Part shown: positions 1-14,249 of the stretch, one piece after another
How positions within the stretch are numbered: position 1 is the first letter of the stretch
Layout of the letters: every line of letters begins with the position of its first letter
Assembly: GCA_027405735.1 (NCBI GenBank)
Contig: JAPEHQ010000021.1
Location: forward strand, 372,001-436,000
DNA from: Mucor racemosus
Lineage: Eukaryota; Mucoromycota; Mucoromycetes; Mucorales; Mucoraceae
DNA: 64,000 bases
Direction of reading: 5' to 3'
The notes under the pieces: model-generated
Database searches by the model: none
Seen by the model: the letters and a program-made list of their open reading frames with translations, nothing else
Told to the model about the DNA's origin: nothing
Position numbers and translations under genes: made by a program

Positions 1-1077
1 TCCCATAGATGTAGCCAACAAGAAGCAAACAACTGCGGATACAACGGTCAATGCACCTAAATAATCAATCTTCTTGAATCTTTCCATAACAGTTGATTCA
101 TCTGATTTTTCCTTCAAGTTGTAATTAGTGAGCAAGCATATTGCAACATAAAGCGAGATGAGCAATAAAGGTAAATTAATGTAGAAACAATAACGCCAGC
201 CGATACTGTCTGTGATCAAACCACCTAATGGTGCACCAATTACAGAACCAAGCTAAGGGATATCGATTAGTAAACATCTATTATTGCAAAATGTACATGT
301 ACTTACACCATAAGCAATATTGGCATATCCTTGATAAGTACCCCTTTTACGTAGAGATACCAAATCACTACAGATTACTGATGACATTGTATTCATACCA
401 CCACCACCAATACCTGCAATGGCTCTTGAAATAACCAAAGCCCATAAACTTGTAGATGCACCACATAAACCTGATCCAATGAAAAATACAATTGTTGCAA
501 ATAATAATGCATTTTTTCTTCCAAATGCATCCGAGATACGACCATCTACATGCGATAAAATGAGCTAATGCTATCTAATGCTAATAAAAATATTTAAAAT
601 ACATACATAAGGGTTGAAGAGCAGTATAACTCAACATGTAAGCAGTGGCGATCCAAACAATTTCATTTGATCTATCAGGTATACAATTTAGCATTAGTTT
701 GCTATACATTTTGTTTATCGAGTGGTAATTTACCTTTTAAACTCAGTACCGATTTGAGGGTAGATGGTTGCTACAATAGAAGCATCAAGAGAGGATAAAC
801 CAACACCAATCCAGAGACTAAAAATCCCATTGAAAGTTAGATAAAGGCTTTATTTGACCAAAAATTTCACTTACCCGCCCAAAACAACCATTAATGATGA
901 GCCATTCAATCTTTTTTCCAATAAATCATCATGTTCATTGATCGATTTGGGTGAAGTGCTTACAACGGAAATATTTCCAGTCTCATCATCTTCTATCACA
1001 ATGTCAGCATTGTAATTGCTTTGTTTATTTACTTGATTTAAGAGTGGTGAATTTTCAGAAGCCAAGGAAGGTGGCAT
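1..1077 (-). CDS. MFS transporter, DHA2 type (5' part, 3' end outside window)
   Basis: Drug:H+ antiporter-2 type major facilitator protein; such proteins export drugs or move basic amino acids across plasma or vacuolar membrane. The gene runs off the left edge, so only about 281 N-terminal residues are present. Five exons on the minus strand: 1077-875, 817-734, 671-607, 545-307 and 252-1; all introns are GT-AG and all joins keep frame. The ATG at 1077 is chosen (MPPSLAS...); an upstream in-frame ATG at 1110 would add 11 residues. A hydrophilic acidic N-terminus of about 60 residues is followed by SSLDASIVATIYPQI (TM1 region), motif A as YGRISDAFGRK, SRAIAGIGGGGMN (TM4 region) and GSVIGAPLGGLITDSIGWR, the family's motif C / loop signature. 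Family assignment is firm. Substrate cannot be read; Vba-type vacuolar amino-acid carriers and multidrug exporters share these motifs. Confidence 0.85.
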
Positions 1078-3881
1078 ATTTAAAGTACTATGATGTAAAA
1101 AAAACAACAAAAATAGAAGTGATAAAGTGTATGACTCCCACCCTAATCTTATTTATAATTGAACAAGTCTCTCTTCTCTCACTCCTCAGCATGTAAGCCT
1201 GTATACCCTCAAAGATAATCTTTCACAGCGGTCACATATATAAGAGATATCTTCGTTATCATGTAACCTCAACTCCGAGGTGGTCAATTTCAGATGATCC
1301 ATTGTGGGGTTCTGCTATCATAGACTTCAAGAATTAGACAATATCTCAAGCGTTGACCATTGAGAATGGCTAATTTCTAGGATTGCATAATTCAATTCCT
1401 AAATCCTTCGTATAAAAAAGCAAGATCTACGATTCATGATATTCACTTTTAAGATAAATTATTAATCATCGTACCTTGATTTTTTTTCCCACCCAACTGG
1501 TAGTATTATACTTAGTACGACAGCAATACCAAATAAAAAGTATAATTGCAACACATTTGATAAAGAGGAAAAATCAACTAAAAAAATTGAACGAAAAGAG
1601 AGATAGATAGTCGATAAGAAATTATGGTGGCTAAATTAATTATCCTTATATAAACTTTTTATGCGATTTTGCATTATAATTCATCGAGAATTTGATAAAT
1701 TCTGGAATTATATTTAACTTGGAAATATGACTAAAAATGCATAAAATTCACAATAAAAAATTCCCAAGAATTAGTATTAATATTTAAGCTGCTCCAATGA
1801 TAATATCACAAATGTGTTACTCGAGAGAAATCTGTCAATGATTTCTGTGTTTGTATAAATCGGCAGAAATTTATCCCTCATTGTCTATATCTAATTTTCA
1901 GCCGAGATGCATCTTTTGACAAAAGAATGTAAATATTATTTAATAACATTGCCTTTTATTGTTGAGTGATTTGAACGTGCACACTAATATAAATAAACAA
2001 AATAGTTGCTTATCAATCTGCTAAAGTGTTCTGACCGCTAAGGGAGAGTCTATATAGTGAAAAGAAATACGTTATATCATTTAGTTCTCATCATATAGCA
2101 TCAGTTTCATTTGGATGCATTTAAATATGCAAATGACCGATTTTAATTTAGTAATCGCATATTATATGTTAGCAGGAAGATTGGGTTATGTTAGACTTAC
2201 GCCTCATCTTATCAGTTAAATAATATAATAGATCATTCTATATAGTAATTTTCTCGGTTTAAACATGTGATGATGTAGCTTGTGATCTGTTCGCCGTTGT
2301 ATCAGTCCAACTAGTATATGAAAGTTACGTTGAACGCTAATTAAAAACCGTACATTAAGATGTTTCAAGAGTTTTTCAAGACACTATACTTATGCATACA
2401 CTTACTTTAATTTTGCGCAAAACATTTCTACGTATCTCAAAATCATATGTTTATTTTTTATTTGTGAAAAAAGTACCAAAAATCAAGAGATATAGGGCAT
2501 TATGTATGCAGTGCTTGAAGCGGTATTTAAAGCCATTCATCAAGAAGATATCAAAAACTCTAACAGAACAAATAACAACAACCTAGAAAAAGTGCGATAC
2601 TTGGTACATTTATTCGCATGATATATGTATCATTCGGTTATTTTATGGTTACAATGTCATTTTCCCCTTTTCGTAACAATCTCCTCATTTTTTTGGACGC
2701 ATTGCTTGAAATTGCTGATTTTTATAATTGCATTGCCGTTGTACACCCAACTTGGCATTAGCATTGCTTGAAAAAATTAACATGAATTAATGGCTTTTTT
2801 TCGAGAAAAAGATTTAACATAGTGCAGACATACAATATCGAGCATCATATCTAGATAATTTGATAATACTGTGCTTCCAGTCTCAATTTACCGAATCTTT
2901 AAAAATACCGCCGACTTTTTTGAATACTTTTGAACATGTGTGCGAGATTAAATTACGCAGAAAAAGGAAACTAGTTTGCCCAGCCTTTCGACCTAATTTA
3001 TGATCAAAACAATTACAAAGGTTCTTTATTTAAGCGTTTAGAGAAGAAATTTATGGAATGCTAGATGAAATTTTGTAAATATTCAACAGGAACATCTTTG
3101 CTTCCTACAATAGCCTTTGAAGTTAGTTTCCACTCGTTCAGTTTGGTCACATCGTCTTTGCAGGGTTAGAGGGCAACTTAGGCAGAAGGACTCTGTCAGT
3201 TAGGAATGAATAACTAGAAACCTAAATGCGTTGCGTGAGGACAGTTATGCTGAAGAAGAGTAATTCTATCACCATGACATAAATATACCCTACTCAACCC
3301 TGCTCAACTCTAATCAATTTTACGATAGTTTACTATTAAAAAGATATATTGCAAAAATAAATATATATCTGGTCTTTATTCAATTAAATGTTTACCGTTA
3401 TATAGAATGTATTTTATTTTGACATAACCTGCAATTAGGAGCTGGTGTGTTACCAAATACCACATAACTTGAAAGTTAAAAAGGTGCATTTTAGTGAATA
3501 ATAGACTTGGTGAGCGCTTCATCCTATTCAACCATCCATTGAGCAACTTCATGTTTTTATTCTACTGAACAGCATTTCAGGCGAAATTTAAGTCTCTTTT
3601 TATCTTGCTATCTACCAGATTTTGATTTGATAATGTGGTAAGATCCATTGACTAGGTTAACCAGCTTTCAACTGTATCGCTTGCTTAAAATTGAGACCAC
3701 AAGTATAAAGATTTGGTAATTTGAGATTGGAAATACTGTAATACAGACATTCCAAGAGTTTTATACACGCATTACCATCATTGTACGATAATCCGTGACT
3801 ATATATTTCCTACAGTTATTGTTCATTTACTCGCAACACCGTTTAAATGGCTTTTCTATAAATTATACTTGATCAATACCA
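1078..3881. other. Intergenic, no gene seen
   Basis: About 2.8 kb of AT-rich sequence between the divergent MFS and ARFRP1 genes. Only short open frames occur (for example 2392-2586), with no recognisable motif or splice-supported extension. It should hold both promoters. No tRNA, repeat copy or transposon end was recognised. Confidence 0.5.
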
Positions 3882-4710
3882 ATGTACACTTTATTAAGTG
3901 GTTTTTACAACTATCTCACTAGAAAAGAAGAATACTACGTACTCATTATCGGCCTCGACAATGCAGGAAAAACAGTAAGTTTACGTTGTTCTCCTTATAC
4001 AACGACACATAGTTATGTCTAAAACTTGGTTAGACTTTATTAGAACGCATAAAATCAATCTTTATGGGCATAGCTGGTCTAGACCCCGATAAAATTGCAC
4101 CTACAGTTGGATTGAATAGTAAAGTAAACATATATTTATTCAGCCTAGTAATGTAAAACTCACTATTAAATAGTTGGTAAAGTGGATATTAAATCTTCCA
4201 GGATCAATTTTTGGGATTTGGGAGGACAAAAGGACCTGCAATCGATATGGGAAAGATATTACTCAGAATGTCATGCGATTGTATTTGTAGTTGATTCAAC
4301 AGATCCTGTTCGATTAGAAGAGTGTAGAGATACTTTTGGTATAAATGTTGTTGTCGTTGTTGCACAGGGAGAAAAAAAATTAATAATCATGATATTTTAG
4401 AAAAAATGATTACCAATGATGCAGTTGAAGGAGTACCTGTATTAATGCTTGCTAATAAGCAAGATGTAAATGGAGCATTAAGAGTAGAGCAAGTAAAAGA
4501 AGTGTTTAATAAGATAGCAGTGAAATTAGGGGCACGTGATTCCAGAGTTTTACCTGTCAGTGCTTTAGAAGGGTAACAAAAGAATATGGCATAATATATA
4601 CAGAATAAAACTGATTCATGTATATTAGGAATGGAGTAGAAGATGCAATAGATTGGTTGGTATTGCGGTTACAACGAAACAAGGTAAACCGACCACCTGT
4701 ATTTCGTTGA
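3882..4710 (+). CDS. ARFRP1: ARF-related small GTPase (ARFRP1 / yeast Arl3 type)
   Basis: Golgi-associated Arf-family GTPase; in yeast and animals this orthologue recruits Arl1 and golgins to the trans-Golgi. Five exons: 3882-3974, 4034-4118, 4174-4338, 4401-4572, 4629-4710, giving 198 residues against about 200 in the family. The start MYTLLSGFYN matches the characteristic ARFRP1 N-terminus, which lacks the Gly2 used for myristoylation in Arf proteins; family members are instead N-acetylated for membrane targeting. The G motifs are in order: GLDNAGKT (P-loop, about residues 24-31), a switch I Thr-Val-Gly-Leu-Asn segment, WDLGGQ (G3), NKQD (G4) and SAL (G5). The C-terminus NRPPVFR resembles the family's. 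All splice sites are GT-AG and in frame. It stands alone, divergent from the MFS gene. Confidence 0.93.
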
Positions 4711-5393
4711 AACAACATGGCTCTTTATAGACAAATACTCATGTATGCTAAATAAACGATGTGTGTAATGTAAAAGTTACATGTATGTTTGTTTAAAGAA
4801 GATCTAAATAAATATAAGATCGATATATGTATATACACATTTTTTTTTTTTTTTTGAAAAGTACGGTACGTGATATGTATCAACATATGTTTATATGTGT
4901 ATATATATATATAAATATACAAGTTATTAGACATATGCGAAAACTCGTTTCTTCTACATGTATAGTAAAAAGCATGAAAGTCATTTTACATGTAATAAAT
5001 AAGCTGCATGTACGCAATGGTATTACTGCATCTCCTCATACATATCACATATGCACCAGTCATCAAATTTCTATTTTCAATTTATTGTTTACTATTCTTA
5101 TTTGATTTTGTTACATTTTACAATAAAAATGTAACTGTAAGATGTTTGTTTCATCTTGTTTTCTTTCAATATACAACTAAAAAGGTATCATTCGATATAT
5201 ATAATGTGTACAAAAAAGTTACACGATTTTTTTATAATACAATAAAATCTATGGAAAAAAACGCATGATCATTTACAAGCGAACGGGGGGTTGTTGTGTG
5301 GCGAAATTACGATATTTTTAGGAAATGTTTATGAAATAACAAAAGGAGGCAAAACGTAACGTATTACAACATATAATCCTTTCAAAAAAAAGG
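4711..5393. other. Intergenic, AT-rich, upstream of GAPDH
   Basis: Short overlapping frames on both strands come from (TA)n and poly-T stretches, for example 4842-4855 and 4900-4916. No gene is supported. It should contain the ARFRP1 polyadenylation site and upstream elements of the GAPDH promoter. Confidence 0.5.
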
Positions 5394-5747
5394 TATAAAA
5401 ACCTCAACATTCTTGGTCCTCGAGTTTGTTTCTTCATAACCAAACCAATTTTTCTTTTTTTTTTTCTTAGTTATCAAAAACTAACGAAAAAAACCCCCTC
5501 AAGCAAACTTATAAACAACTTTTTTTAACTTTTTTTTAACTTTAACGACCCCATTTTTTCACTTTTTACGAAAAAATACCATTTTATATACAACTTTTTA
5601 AATTTCTACTACATTTAACGAAATCTAAAAAGCACATTTAACGAACATTTTAACGAAAAAAACCAATTTTACGACACAAAAAAATCCTTTAAACTTTTCC
5701 CCCTTTTTTTTTTAAACTTTAAAACAAAACAACTTTTTTATTTCAAT
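5394..5747 (+). promoter_or_regulatory. GAPDH core promoter and pyrimidine-rich leader
   Basis: A TATA box (TATAAAA at 5394-5400, within GGTATAAAAACC) lies 348 bp before the GAPDH ATG. Between them is a strongly T/CT-rich leader typical of highly expressed fungal genes. Within 5481-5676 the motif TTWACGA or a close variant (TAACGAAA, TTTAACGAC, TTTTTACGA, TTTAACGAA) recurs seven times. The TATA call rests on sequence and position; whether the repeated motif is transcribed or is a binding site is unknown. Confidence 0.6.
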
Positions 5748-6893
<1,146 letters not shown>

Positions 6894-7292
6894 CTAAAAT
6901 TCTCTGTAATTTTATCATACATTTCTCTTTCTATCCTCCCCTTTTTTTTGTAATTTTATATTTCTTCTTTACAGGGAATCTAATTTCTTATTAGCAACCT
7001 TTTTTCAATCATCAAAAAAGCCTCTACAACAACCAAAAAAAGCAAAAAAAAAAACCTCCACATCAAAAAAAATAACAACATCCCATTACATTCCTTCTCT
7101 CTCTCTCTCTCTTCCCTCATCATCATCCTTTATTTTTTTTATGAATCATTTTGTATGTCGTATACTTCATCAACTCATGCCCCCTTTTTCTTTTTTTATA
7201 TAATACTATGTGATCATTTCGTATTGTTTTTCTTATGCATTTTTTATTCTAGAATTCTAATAAATAAACCTTTTTTTTTTTTTTTGAATCCT
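6894..7292. other. Shared 3' intergenic region between convergent genes
   Basis: 399 bp, poly-T and CT-rich (CT repeat at 7097-7111). AATAAA-like signals at 7259-7267 suit the GAPDH transcript; its 3' end and that of the helicase probably lie close together or overlap. No gene is seen. Confidence 0.55.
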
Positions 7293-10200
7293 TCAAGAAT
7301 CTAAATCCAATCTTGTTTCAAATGTAATTGGAATCTTTTGATCTAAACCAAGATAACCATCACTGATTAAATATAAAGTATAGTTGTGTTTACCAAGATG
7401 TTCGGGTGTCTCAAATGAGATGTTTGTAGTTACTCTGTTTGAAAGAGTTTCATTTGGCCCGTTACGCATACTAACACGTTTTAAACCTAATAATTCACCG
7501 TTTTCTGTATTGCCTAAAACTATCCACCATGATTCATATTGAGGCTTAGGGAAACGTGGTGAATAAATACGGCCATCATGCGGCTTCTTCTTATCTCGTA
7601 CAAATCTATTCAATTGAATTGTAATTCTATAGTCTGTTTCAGGAATCAAATAAGATTTCTTTGTATCAATTTCCGCCTTGACATTGATATTAGGTAAACG
7701 ACTAATAACACGACGAATCTAATTATTCATTGAAAAATTAATCACTGTATCTATTTAGCCATCCACTATCTTACCTCATCTACGTTTCTATCATCTAAAT
7801 CTCTTACACTTGAAAAGATTTGCTTAATTTGGTTATCCGGGATCTTTGTAAGGTCTGCCAAAGATTTCACAAGTTTGCCCTTGTGACGAATGTGATTCAG
7901 CATTCTTTGAGTGACATGAGGCAATGTTAAAAGAGGCGATTCATCATGCCAACGTGCTTGCTTGATACATTGAAGCATAGTCATAATATTCAAACTAGTT
8001 TCCAGATAACCTGTGTCAGCTGCTACATCAATCATTGCTTGAGAGAAACGAATAGCTGAATCCAATACTGTGATTTGATCTGTAATATAATCAGAGCTAG
8101 GCAAATCAAGACGACTAATGTGTGCTTGTACAAGAACATAGGCCTTCACATGAGGACTAATGAAATTAGGAGTACCCTTAACATCATACGGAATGAATTT
8201 CTCAATTTCTTGGTTCAATAAATCCTCCTGGCAACGTGCTGGAAGTTCTTCGTACTCTGGTACATTACCTAATATATCTAAAATATCATCCAAAGCAGAG
8301 TCCTTGTGTACATGATCACGGAAATGGCGTACAGTTTGAGGGTGAAGGTAATAGTAAGAGGCAATACGGGCCGAAATCAAAGGAACCAGTTCAAAATCAT
8401 CAACAATTTCAACACAACCGGCCTCTTCCAACCGACGTGCAACATCATTGATAGTATTTGACAAAAATGTATCAACGCCCTTCTGTGTCATATCATCTAA
8501 TCCATAATATGTAGGATTTTGTTGAAGGCGACGATAAAAGTAGGTCCAAGTCAAGTAATCAAGAGCATCTTGCTTTGATTTAATCGTGCCACCAACAATT
8601 TCAGCATTGATGTGATCGTCCAAAAACTTGTGAAGACTAGATTCAACAGGGAATGGTTCATGTAAAAACTTTTTAAAAAAATTCTTCTTGCTATCTTGTA
8701 CAAATACACGTGAAATACCCGTATTATCAAATTGAGGACGACCTGCACGGCCCATCATTTGCAATACATCAGTAATAGGAAAATCAACATATCGACGCTC
8801 CTTGTAATTATAAAACTCGGTACCCTTAATAACAACCAAATGTGCTGGTAAATTAACACCCCAAGCCAATGTACTAGTAGCAATCAAGATTTGAATCTTC
8901 ATATTCAAGAATAACTCTTCAACAATTTTACGATCATTTTCCTTTAAACCAGCATGATGAAGACCAATACCAAATGCAAGAGACATTCGAAGTGATTCAT
9001 CATGAACATTAGACAAGATCATTTCCATCTCCATGTCGTCCATGTGGAGCCATTGACGTGGATTATCTTCCATACCACAATAAGCAATTAAATCTTGTGC
9101 TGTGAGACGGGTTTGTCTACGAGATGATACAAATACAATGACAGGTTGTGTAGGAGAATGAGTTTTGATGGCAGCATAAGTAGGCTTGTTCATAGTGGCC
9201 ATACGAGGACAATAATGCTTTCCAGGGAACCCATCAATATAAATTTCGAGGGGCACTGGACGTACAGAATGTCTAAAGTTGAAGAGACCAACCTTATCAA
9301 TTCCTAACCAATTAGCTAAATCAATGGCATTGGCAAGAGCAGTTGAAAGGCCAACAATACGCACTTTTTGATCTATTTGAGAACCAATGTAATTCATACG
9401 CGATACGATAACCTCCAAAATTGGACCACGATCACCACCCAATAAATGGATTTCATCAATAATAACACAGGATACATTACGAACATAACTACGCTTTTGC
9501 CAACTACGACTAATACCATCCCATTTTTCAGGTGTAGTAATGATGATATCAGCAGATTCGATGGTCTTGAGATCAGGAGTTACATCACCAGTTAATTCAA
9601 CGAGTTTCTTATTCATGGGCCCTGTCAAGCGTTTGCTCCAATCGCCCACTCTTTCTTTAACCAATGCTTTCATGGGAGCAATGTATACAACCTTGGAACC
9701 AGGGCGATCTCTGAAAGCAGCCCACATTACTAATTCAGCAGCAACTGTCTTACCAGAACCTGTAGGAGCACCAACAAGCGAGTTTTTGTCTGTGTTATAC
9801 AAAGTGTGGAAGATTTGGGTTTGTACAGGATTGAAATGTGTAAATCTTTTAGCACAAATAGTCTCAAGGACTTCATTTTGAAGAGCAGTGATGGGCAAAG
9901 GTTGCAAATCAAGCAAATCAGTATGAGGAGGATAAAGTTGAGGCAAGATTAAATGTTGGAAAGAAACGGGTAAAATAGTTTCAGCACCTAACCATCTATC
10001 AGATACAGCACGGATATAGATTTGGGCAGGAAGTGGTTCAACTAAAGGTACAGTAAATGCAATCTTGATGGGCTCACCAAATTGCTTTTTGTAGAGCAAA
10101 AAGTACTCAGAATAATAAATTTCAACATTATCAGAATCTTCTGCCCAAATATACCAAGGCTCAACACTTCCATGTAAACGATCATTCCATACGAAATCAG

Positions 10201-13200
10201 GAGTAATAGTTAATTCTACGTTTAATACATTGCGAGTAATAGGAGCAATGCGAGCATCAAGCAAAAGCATTGGGAACTGATCTACACATTTAGAAATTGT
10301 CATACCCATACGATGATGATGAACTAATTCACCCAATTCATTAGGATCCATATCACGCATTTCTTCAATAGATACTTCATGTGTACGGCTTTCAATCTTG
10401 TTGATAATTTCATGAGGAAGACCCATTTGTCTCAAAGGATGTTGAAATGTCCACATACGTTTCTCGACAGCCTTGTTGATTTGAAGCAATACAGATGCTG
10501 TAGGTCCCCAATTTCTATTAAGAGCAATCTCGAATAATGCACGAGCAATACGCCCAGAGTTTTGAGCGACATAAGCGCAATCAGAAACAAGTGCAAAATC
10601 TTCAATAAAGGCATTGGAAACATAAGATTGTAATAAAATGTTGACCTTGCCATGAGTATCTTCAGTGCCACCCTATAAGACATTTTGATTTAGATTAATT
10701 GGATACATATAATTTAGTATGCTCTTACCCTAATATCGCAAGCACATGCATTTTCCAATAACTTTTTAAGCTCTTGATGTTCAGTATCTCTTGATTTGAT
10801 TTGATCGAATTCAGAACTCATACTCATCATGGAAAGAACATCAGCTTCGGTCATACGAGGTTTCATCATAGTATTGAAGATCTCAATACTAGTATGTTTG
10901 ATATAAAAGTTGGAAGATATACGACCAAGATCTTTGGGTAATAAATAGCCTGTATTTTCATCGAATATAATCATTTGACATTTGGCGAGTTTGCGAGCAG
11001 CCAAAGTGATGATTTCATGTCGTTTTCTTCCGAGCAATGGGTCATTCGAAGGCTCTAAATTATCCATACCATAAATCATGGGGTTCTTCTTCATACGAAC
11101 ATACAAATAGGTATAACTGAGCCATGTAACAGCTTCATCAATATTGGTTACAGTACCCAAAGAGATTTCAGCATTCAAATTATCAACAATATTTTCAATA
11201 AACTTAGATTCGATAGGATGTTGTTGAGTAATTGCTGATATATAATGCGACAAACGATCATGTGTAGTAAGAATATAACCTACACCGTGAGTTTCGTACT
11301 GAGGACGACCTGCACGACCAAAAATTTGGAGTACATCCAAGATAGATAAATCAACGTAACTACCCTTTGTAGAATCATAAACTTGAGTTCCCTTGATGAC
11401 TACAGCATAAGCCGGTAAATTAACACCCCAAGCAAGTGTAGCAGTACAACAGAGTACTTTAAGAGCACCATCTTGAAACATCTTTTCGGTCAAAGTACGA
11501 TCAGATCGAAGCATACCAGCATGATGGATACCAAAACCATATTGGAACAGCTCCTTCATTTCTTTATTACGAGATTTCGCTACCTCACGTTTGAATTGTG
11601 TGTATTTTGGTGAGTCTGAGCAATCAAATGCATCATTCAAAGCTTCATTTGCAACCTCTTCTCTCAACATTTGTGCAGTTTTAACTGTTTCTTTTCTTGC
11701 ATGAACGAATACCATGACTTGATGACCATCTCTAACAAGATCTGATACTTTATCGAAACAAGCACGATTCATTCTTTCATTGGAAGGAACAGAATTGGGC
11801 TTTCCTTTAATACCCAAGAAATGTTGCTCAAGAGGGACAGGCCTGAACCCATTGTCAAAATAGAACAAACCTTGATAAGGATTAACTCTCAAAAATGCAG
11901 CAACATCTACGTAATTGGGAAGAGTAGCAGACAAACCAACAATACGAATCAGGGATTGACTTGATTCAACTTGACGAAGAGTTCTTGCAATGATACTCTC
12001 AATAACAGCACCACGATCTTCATGCAACAAATGCACCTCATCGATAATCAATAATTTCACTTTTTGTGTCAATTCAACATCGCCAGTACCCTTTCTAGTA
12101 ATAACATCCCATTTCTCGGGTGTAGTAACGATAAATTGAGTAGCACTGATCTCTGCTTTTGTCAACTGCATATCACCAGTCAATTCACGCACACTGATAC
12201 CCAAAAACTTTAATCTTTTGCTCATCTTCTCTACAATTTCAGCAGCAAGAGCTTTCATAGGAGCAACATAAACAATCTTGAAATCATTCTTGGCAATGGT
12301 AAAATCAATCTCGGTTGTTCCTTTTCTGGGTGGAGGGCTACAATGTTGAGTCAAGCATCGAAGCACTGTCAACATGGCAACATCAGTTTTACCCTAGGGG
12401 GTCAAAGATATGAATACATGACTTTGAATACGTTGTTTAATCTACTTACTGCACCAGTAGGAGCACAAACAAGCATGTTTTCATTAGTTTCATAGGCTAC
12501 GGGGTATACAATGGATTGAACTCTGTTCAGAGTTTCATAGGCCTAGGTATGTTCAATTGTTAATTCTCATCCATCAATCAGATATATAAGTTTTAATCAA
12601 AATACTTGCCTTGAAAGCACCTCGAGCCAAAGCATCCATTTCAGAAATAGGTATACGTCTTTCGCCAGTACGAATTGGAGCTACCTTAGGAACAGGAATG
12701 GTGGTTTCTTCATAATCATTAAATTCTTCGCGAACAGTACCTGCAGGTAGCGCATATCTTGTACCAAACAGTGATAAAGTACCACCAGCTTGGGCTGATT
12801 GATATACATGAGGATAAGATGCAGCAGTTTTTGTCTTGTAATTGGAGCTAAATAATGGCGCTTGGCTTGCATTAATCAATGCATCTTCTCTAGCTTGTCG
12901 TAAATCTTCTCCATCAAATCCCAAAATACTCATCGAAACAGCATTAGCATCATCTACCGATATGATTAGATGCATAACCAAGACTATAATCGCAAAAAAA
13001 ATATCTTACCTTCTGTTCGATTTTGGTTCTTTGTGGCTCTTTTTTGCTCCTTTCTTAATCGTTTCTCTTCTCTCAATTCTTTTTCTGATTGTACGATAAA
13101 CTGAGTACCATATACAGGCCTTTTCGCTTCAGGAGTGGGAGCCGTTACTCTTCCTTTTGGATGTTGTTCATCATAATCAGACATGCGAATAATGTTGTGT

Positions 13201-13901
13201 ACAATAGTTGAACGATGAGAAATGAGATCAGCAATAAAATCCAACGCTTCGTATCCCAATAATTCAACTAGAGAAATCTGAATATCATCATCTGTATCGC
13301 CAGAGCGAATAATTGTAAATATATCTGCGCTTAGTTGACGTTCATCGAGTCCAAGATCTTTCTGATTAGTAACCTGGTTTCGAGCTTGTCTATAATACCA
13401 AATTTTAATATCTTTTTTTTTTTCGATAAATATATACAGAAACTTACTGTAAAAGCCAATTGCGATCATATATGGCTGCAGTACCAGTGGATGGCACACT
13501 ATTTAAAGTTTGTTGCGGTGCTTCTGGCATTGGCTCTGGTATGAATTCTGGCTCATGCTTTTGTGATAAAGGTGCAATGAAAGGTTTCGCGGGTGTGTTG
13601 AACTCAATATCATCTCCAAAATTTATATCAGGCAATTCTATTTACAACAAAACAATTTAATAGTTGCTCCAAATATTTCAAAACATTAAATACCTTTTGT
13701 CGCGTTATTGTCTTTGTTATATTTCTCGACAAGACTGCAAAAGGCTTTGACAGACTCATTCCAGTCATTTTTGCTTTCAATAGAACGAGTTAAAAAATCG
13801 GAAGGTTGGCTTCTAGCTTTCCCTTTTCCTTTGGAGGAAGTAGGATTTGCTGTTGATAATAGTTGATGCAGCACTGCGCTAAAAGGTGCCGATGCTACCA
13901 T
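7293..13901 (-). CDS. SLH1: Ski2-like DExH helicase, ASCC3/Slh1 type
   Basis: Large tandem-cassette RNA helicase; yeast Slh1 (Rqt2) and human ASCC3 split collided ribosomes in ribosome quality control. Eight exons on the minus strand: 13901-13694, 13637-13448, 13389-13010, 12953-12610, 12542-12450, 12393-10729, 10672-7775, 7718-7293; 2067 residues, between Slh1 and ASCC3 in length. Cassette 1 has APTGAGKT (about 401-408) and DEVH (about 523-526); cassette 2 has APTGSGKT (about 1262-1269) and DEIH (about 1366-1369); each is followed by winged-helix and Sec63-like regions. Two intact boxes of DEVH/DEIH type point to ASCC3 rather than Brr2, whose second cassette is degenerate. Intron 4 (12609-12543) is GC-AG with donor gcaagtattt; the join [12 protein letters not shown] fits the family and no GT donor keeps frame. 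Start MVASAPF is taken at 13901. Confidence 0.93.
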
Positions 13902-14245
13902 CTTGTATAATATATGTTTTTCGCTTGAAATATGTAAATAACAAAACAAAAAAAAGGATCCACATATAAAATTTAATTCCTCTTTAAATAGGGATGTCAA
14001 ATATCGTCGCAGCAGGAGCAGCATTTGCTGCGGTGAGATGATGGCGGGGATCAAAGAAACTGTACAGAATATGCACGGGTGAATCCATACCGATACATTT
14101 TGAAAGTATATCTGTCCGAAAATAGAAGGATTAATACCAGAATTAGGGATGCTGTCGAGCCCAGCTTATACTAATAAATTTGGTTGGCAAAACCTTGCTC
14201 GACACCAATGCTAACCAGACTATGTGCACTGGCTTAACATTGACC
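13902..14245. other. Intergenic, helicase promoter side
   Basis: Upstream of the helicase start. A short inverted pair, TGTCGAGC with GCTCGACA, brackets about 40 bases near 14153-14203. A related sequence in opposite orientation lies at 37918-37965, so this is probably the edge of a repeat. No gene is seen. Confidence 0.4.
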
Positions 14246-14249
14246 AAAA

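Noticed and set aside
2392..2586. Small protein-coding gene of 64 codons
   Set aside because: Isolated frame, no splice continuation, no recognisable motif.
7293..13901. Brr2 (U5 snRNP helicase) instead of ASCC3/Slh1
   Set aside because: Both cassettes have intact Walker A and DEVH/DEIH boxes; Brr2 has a degenerate second cassette.
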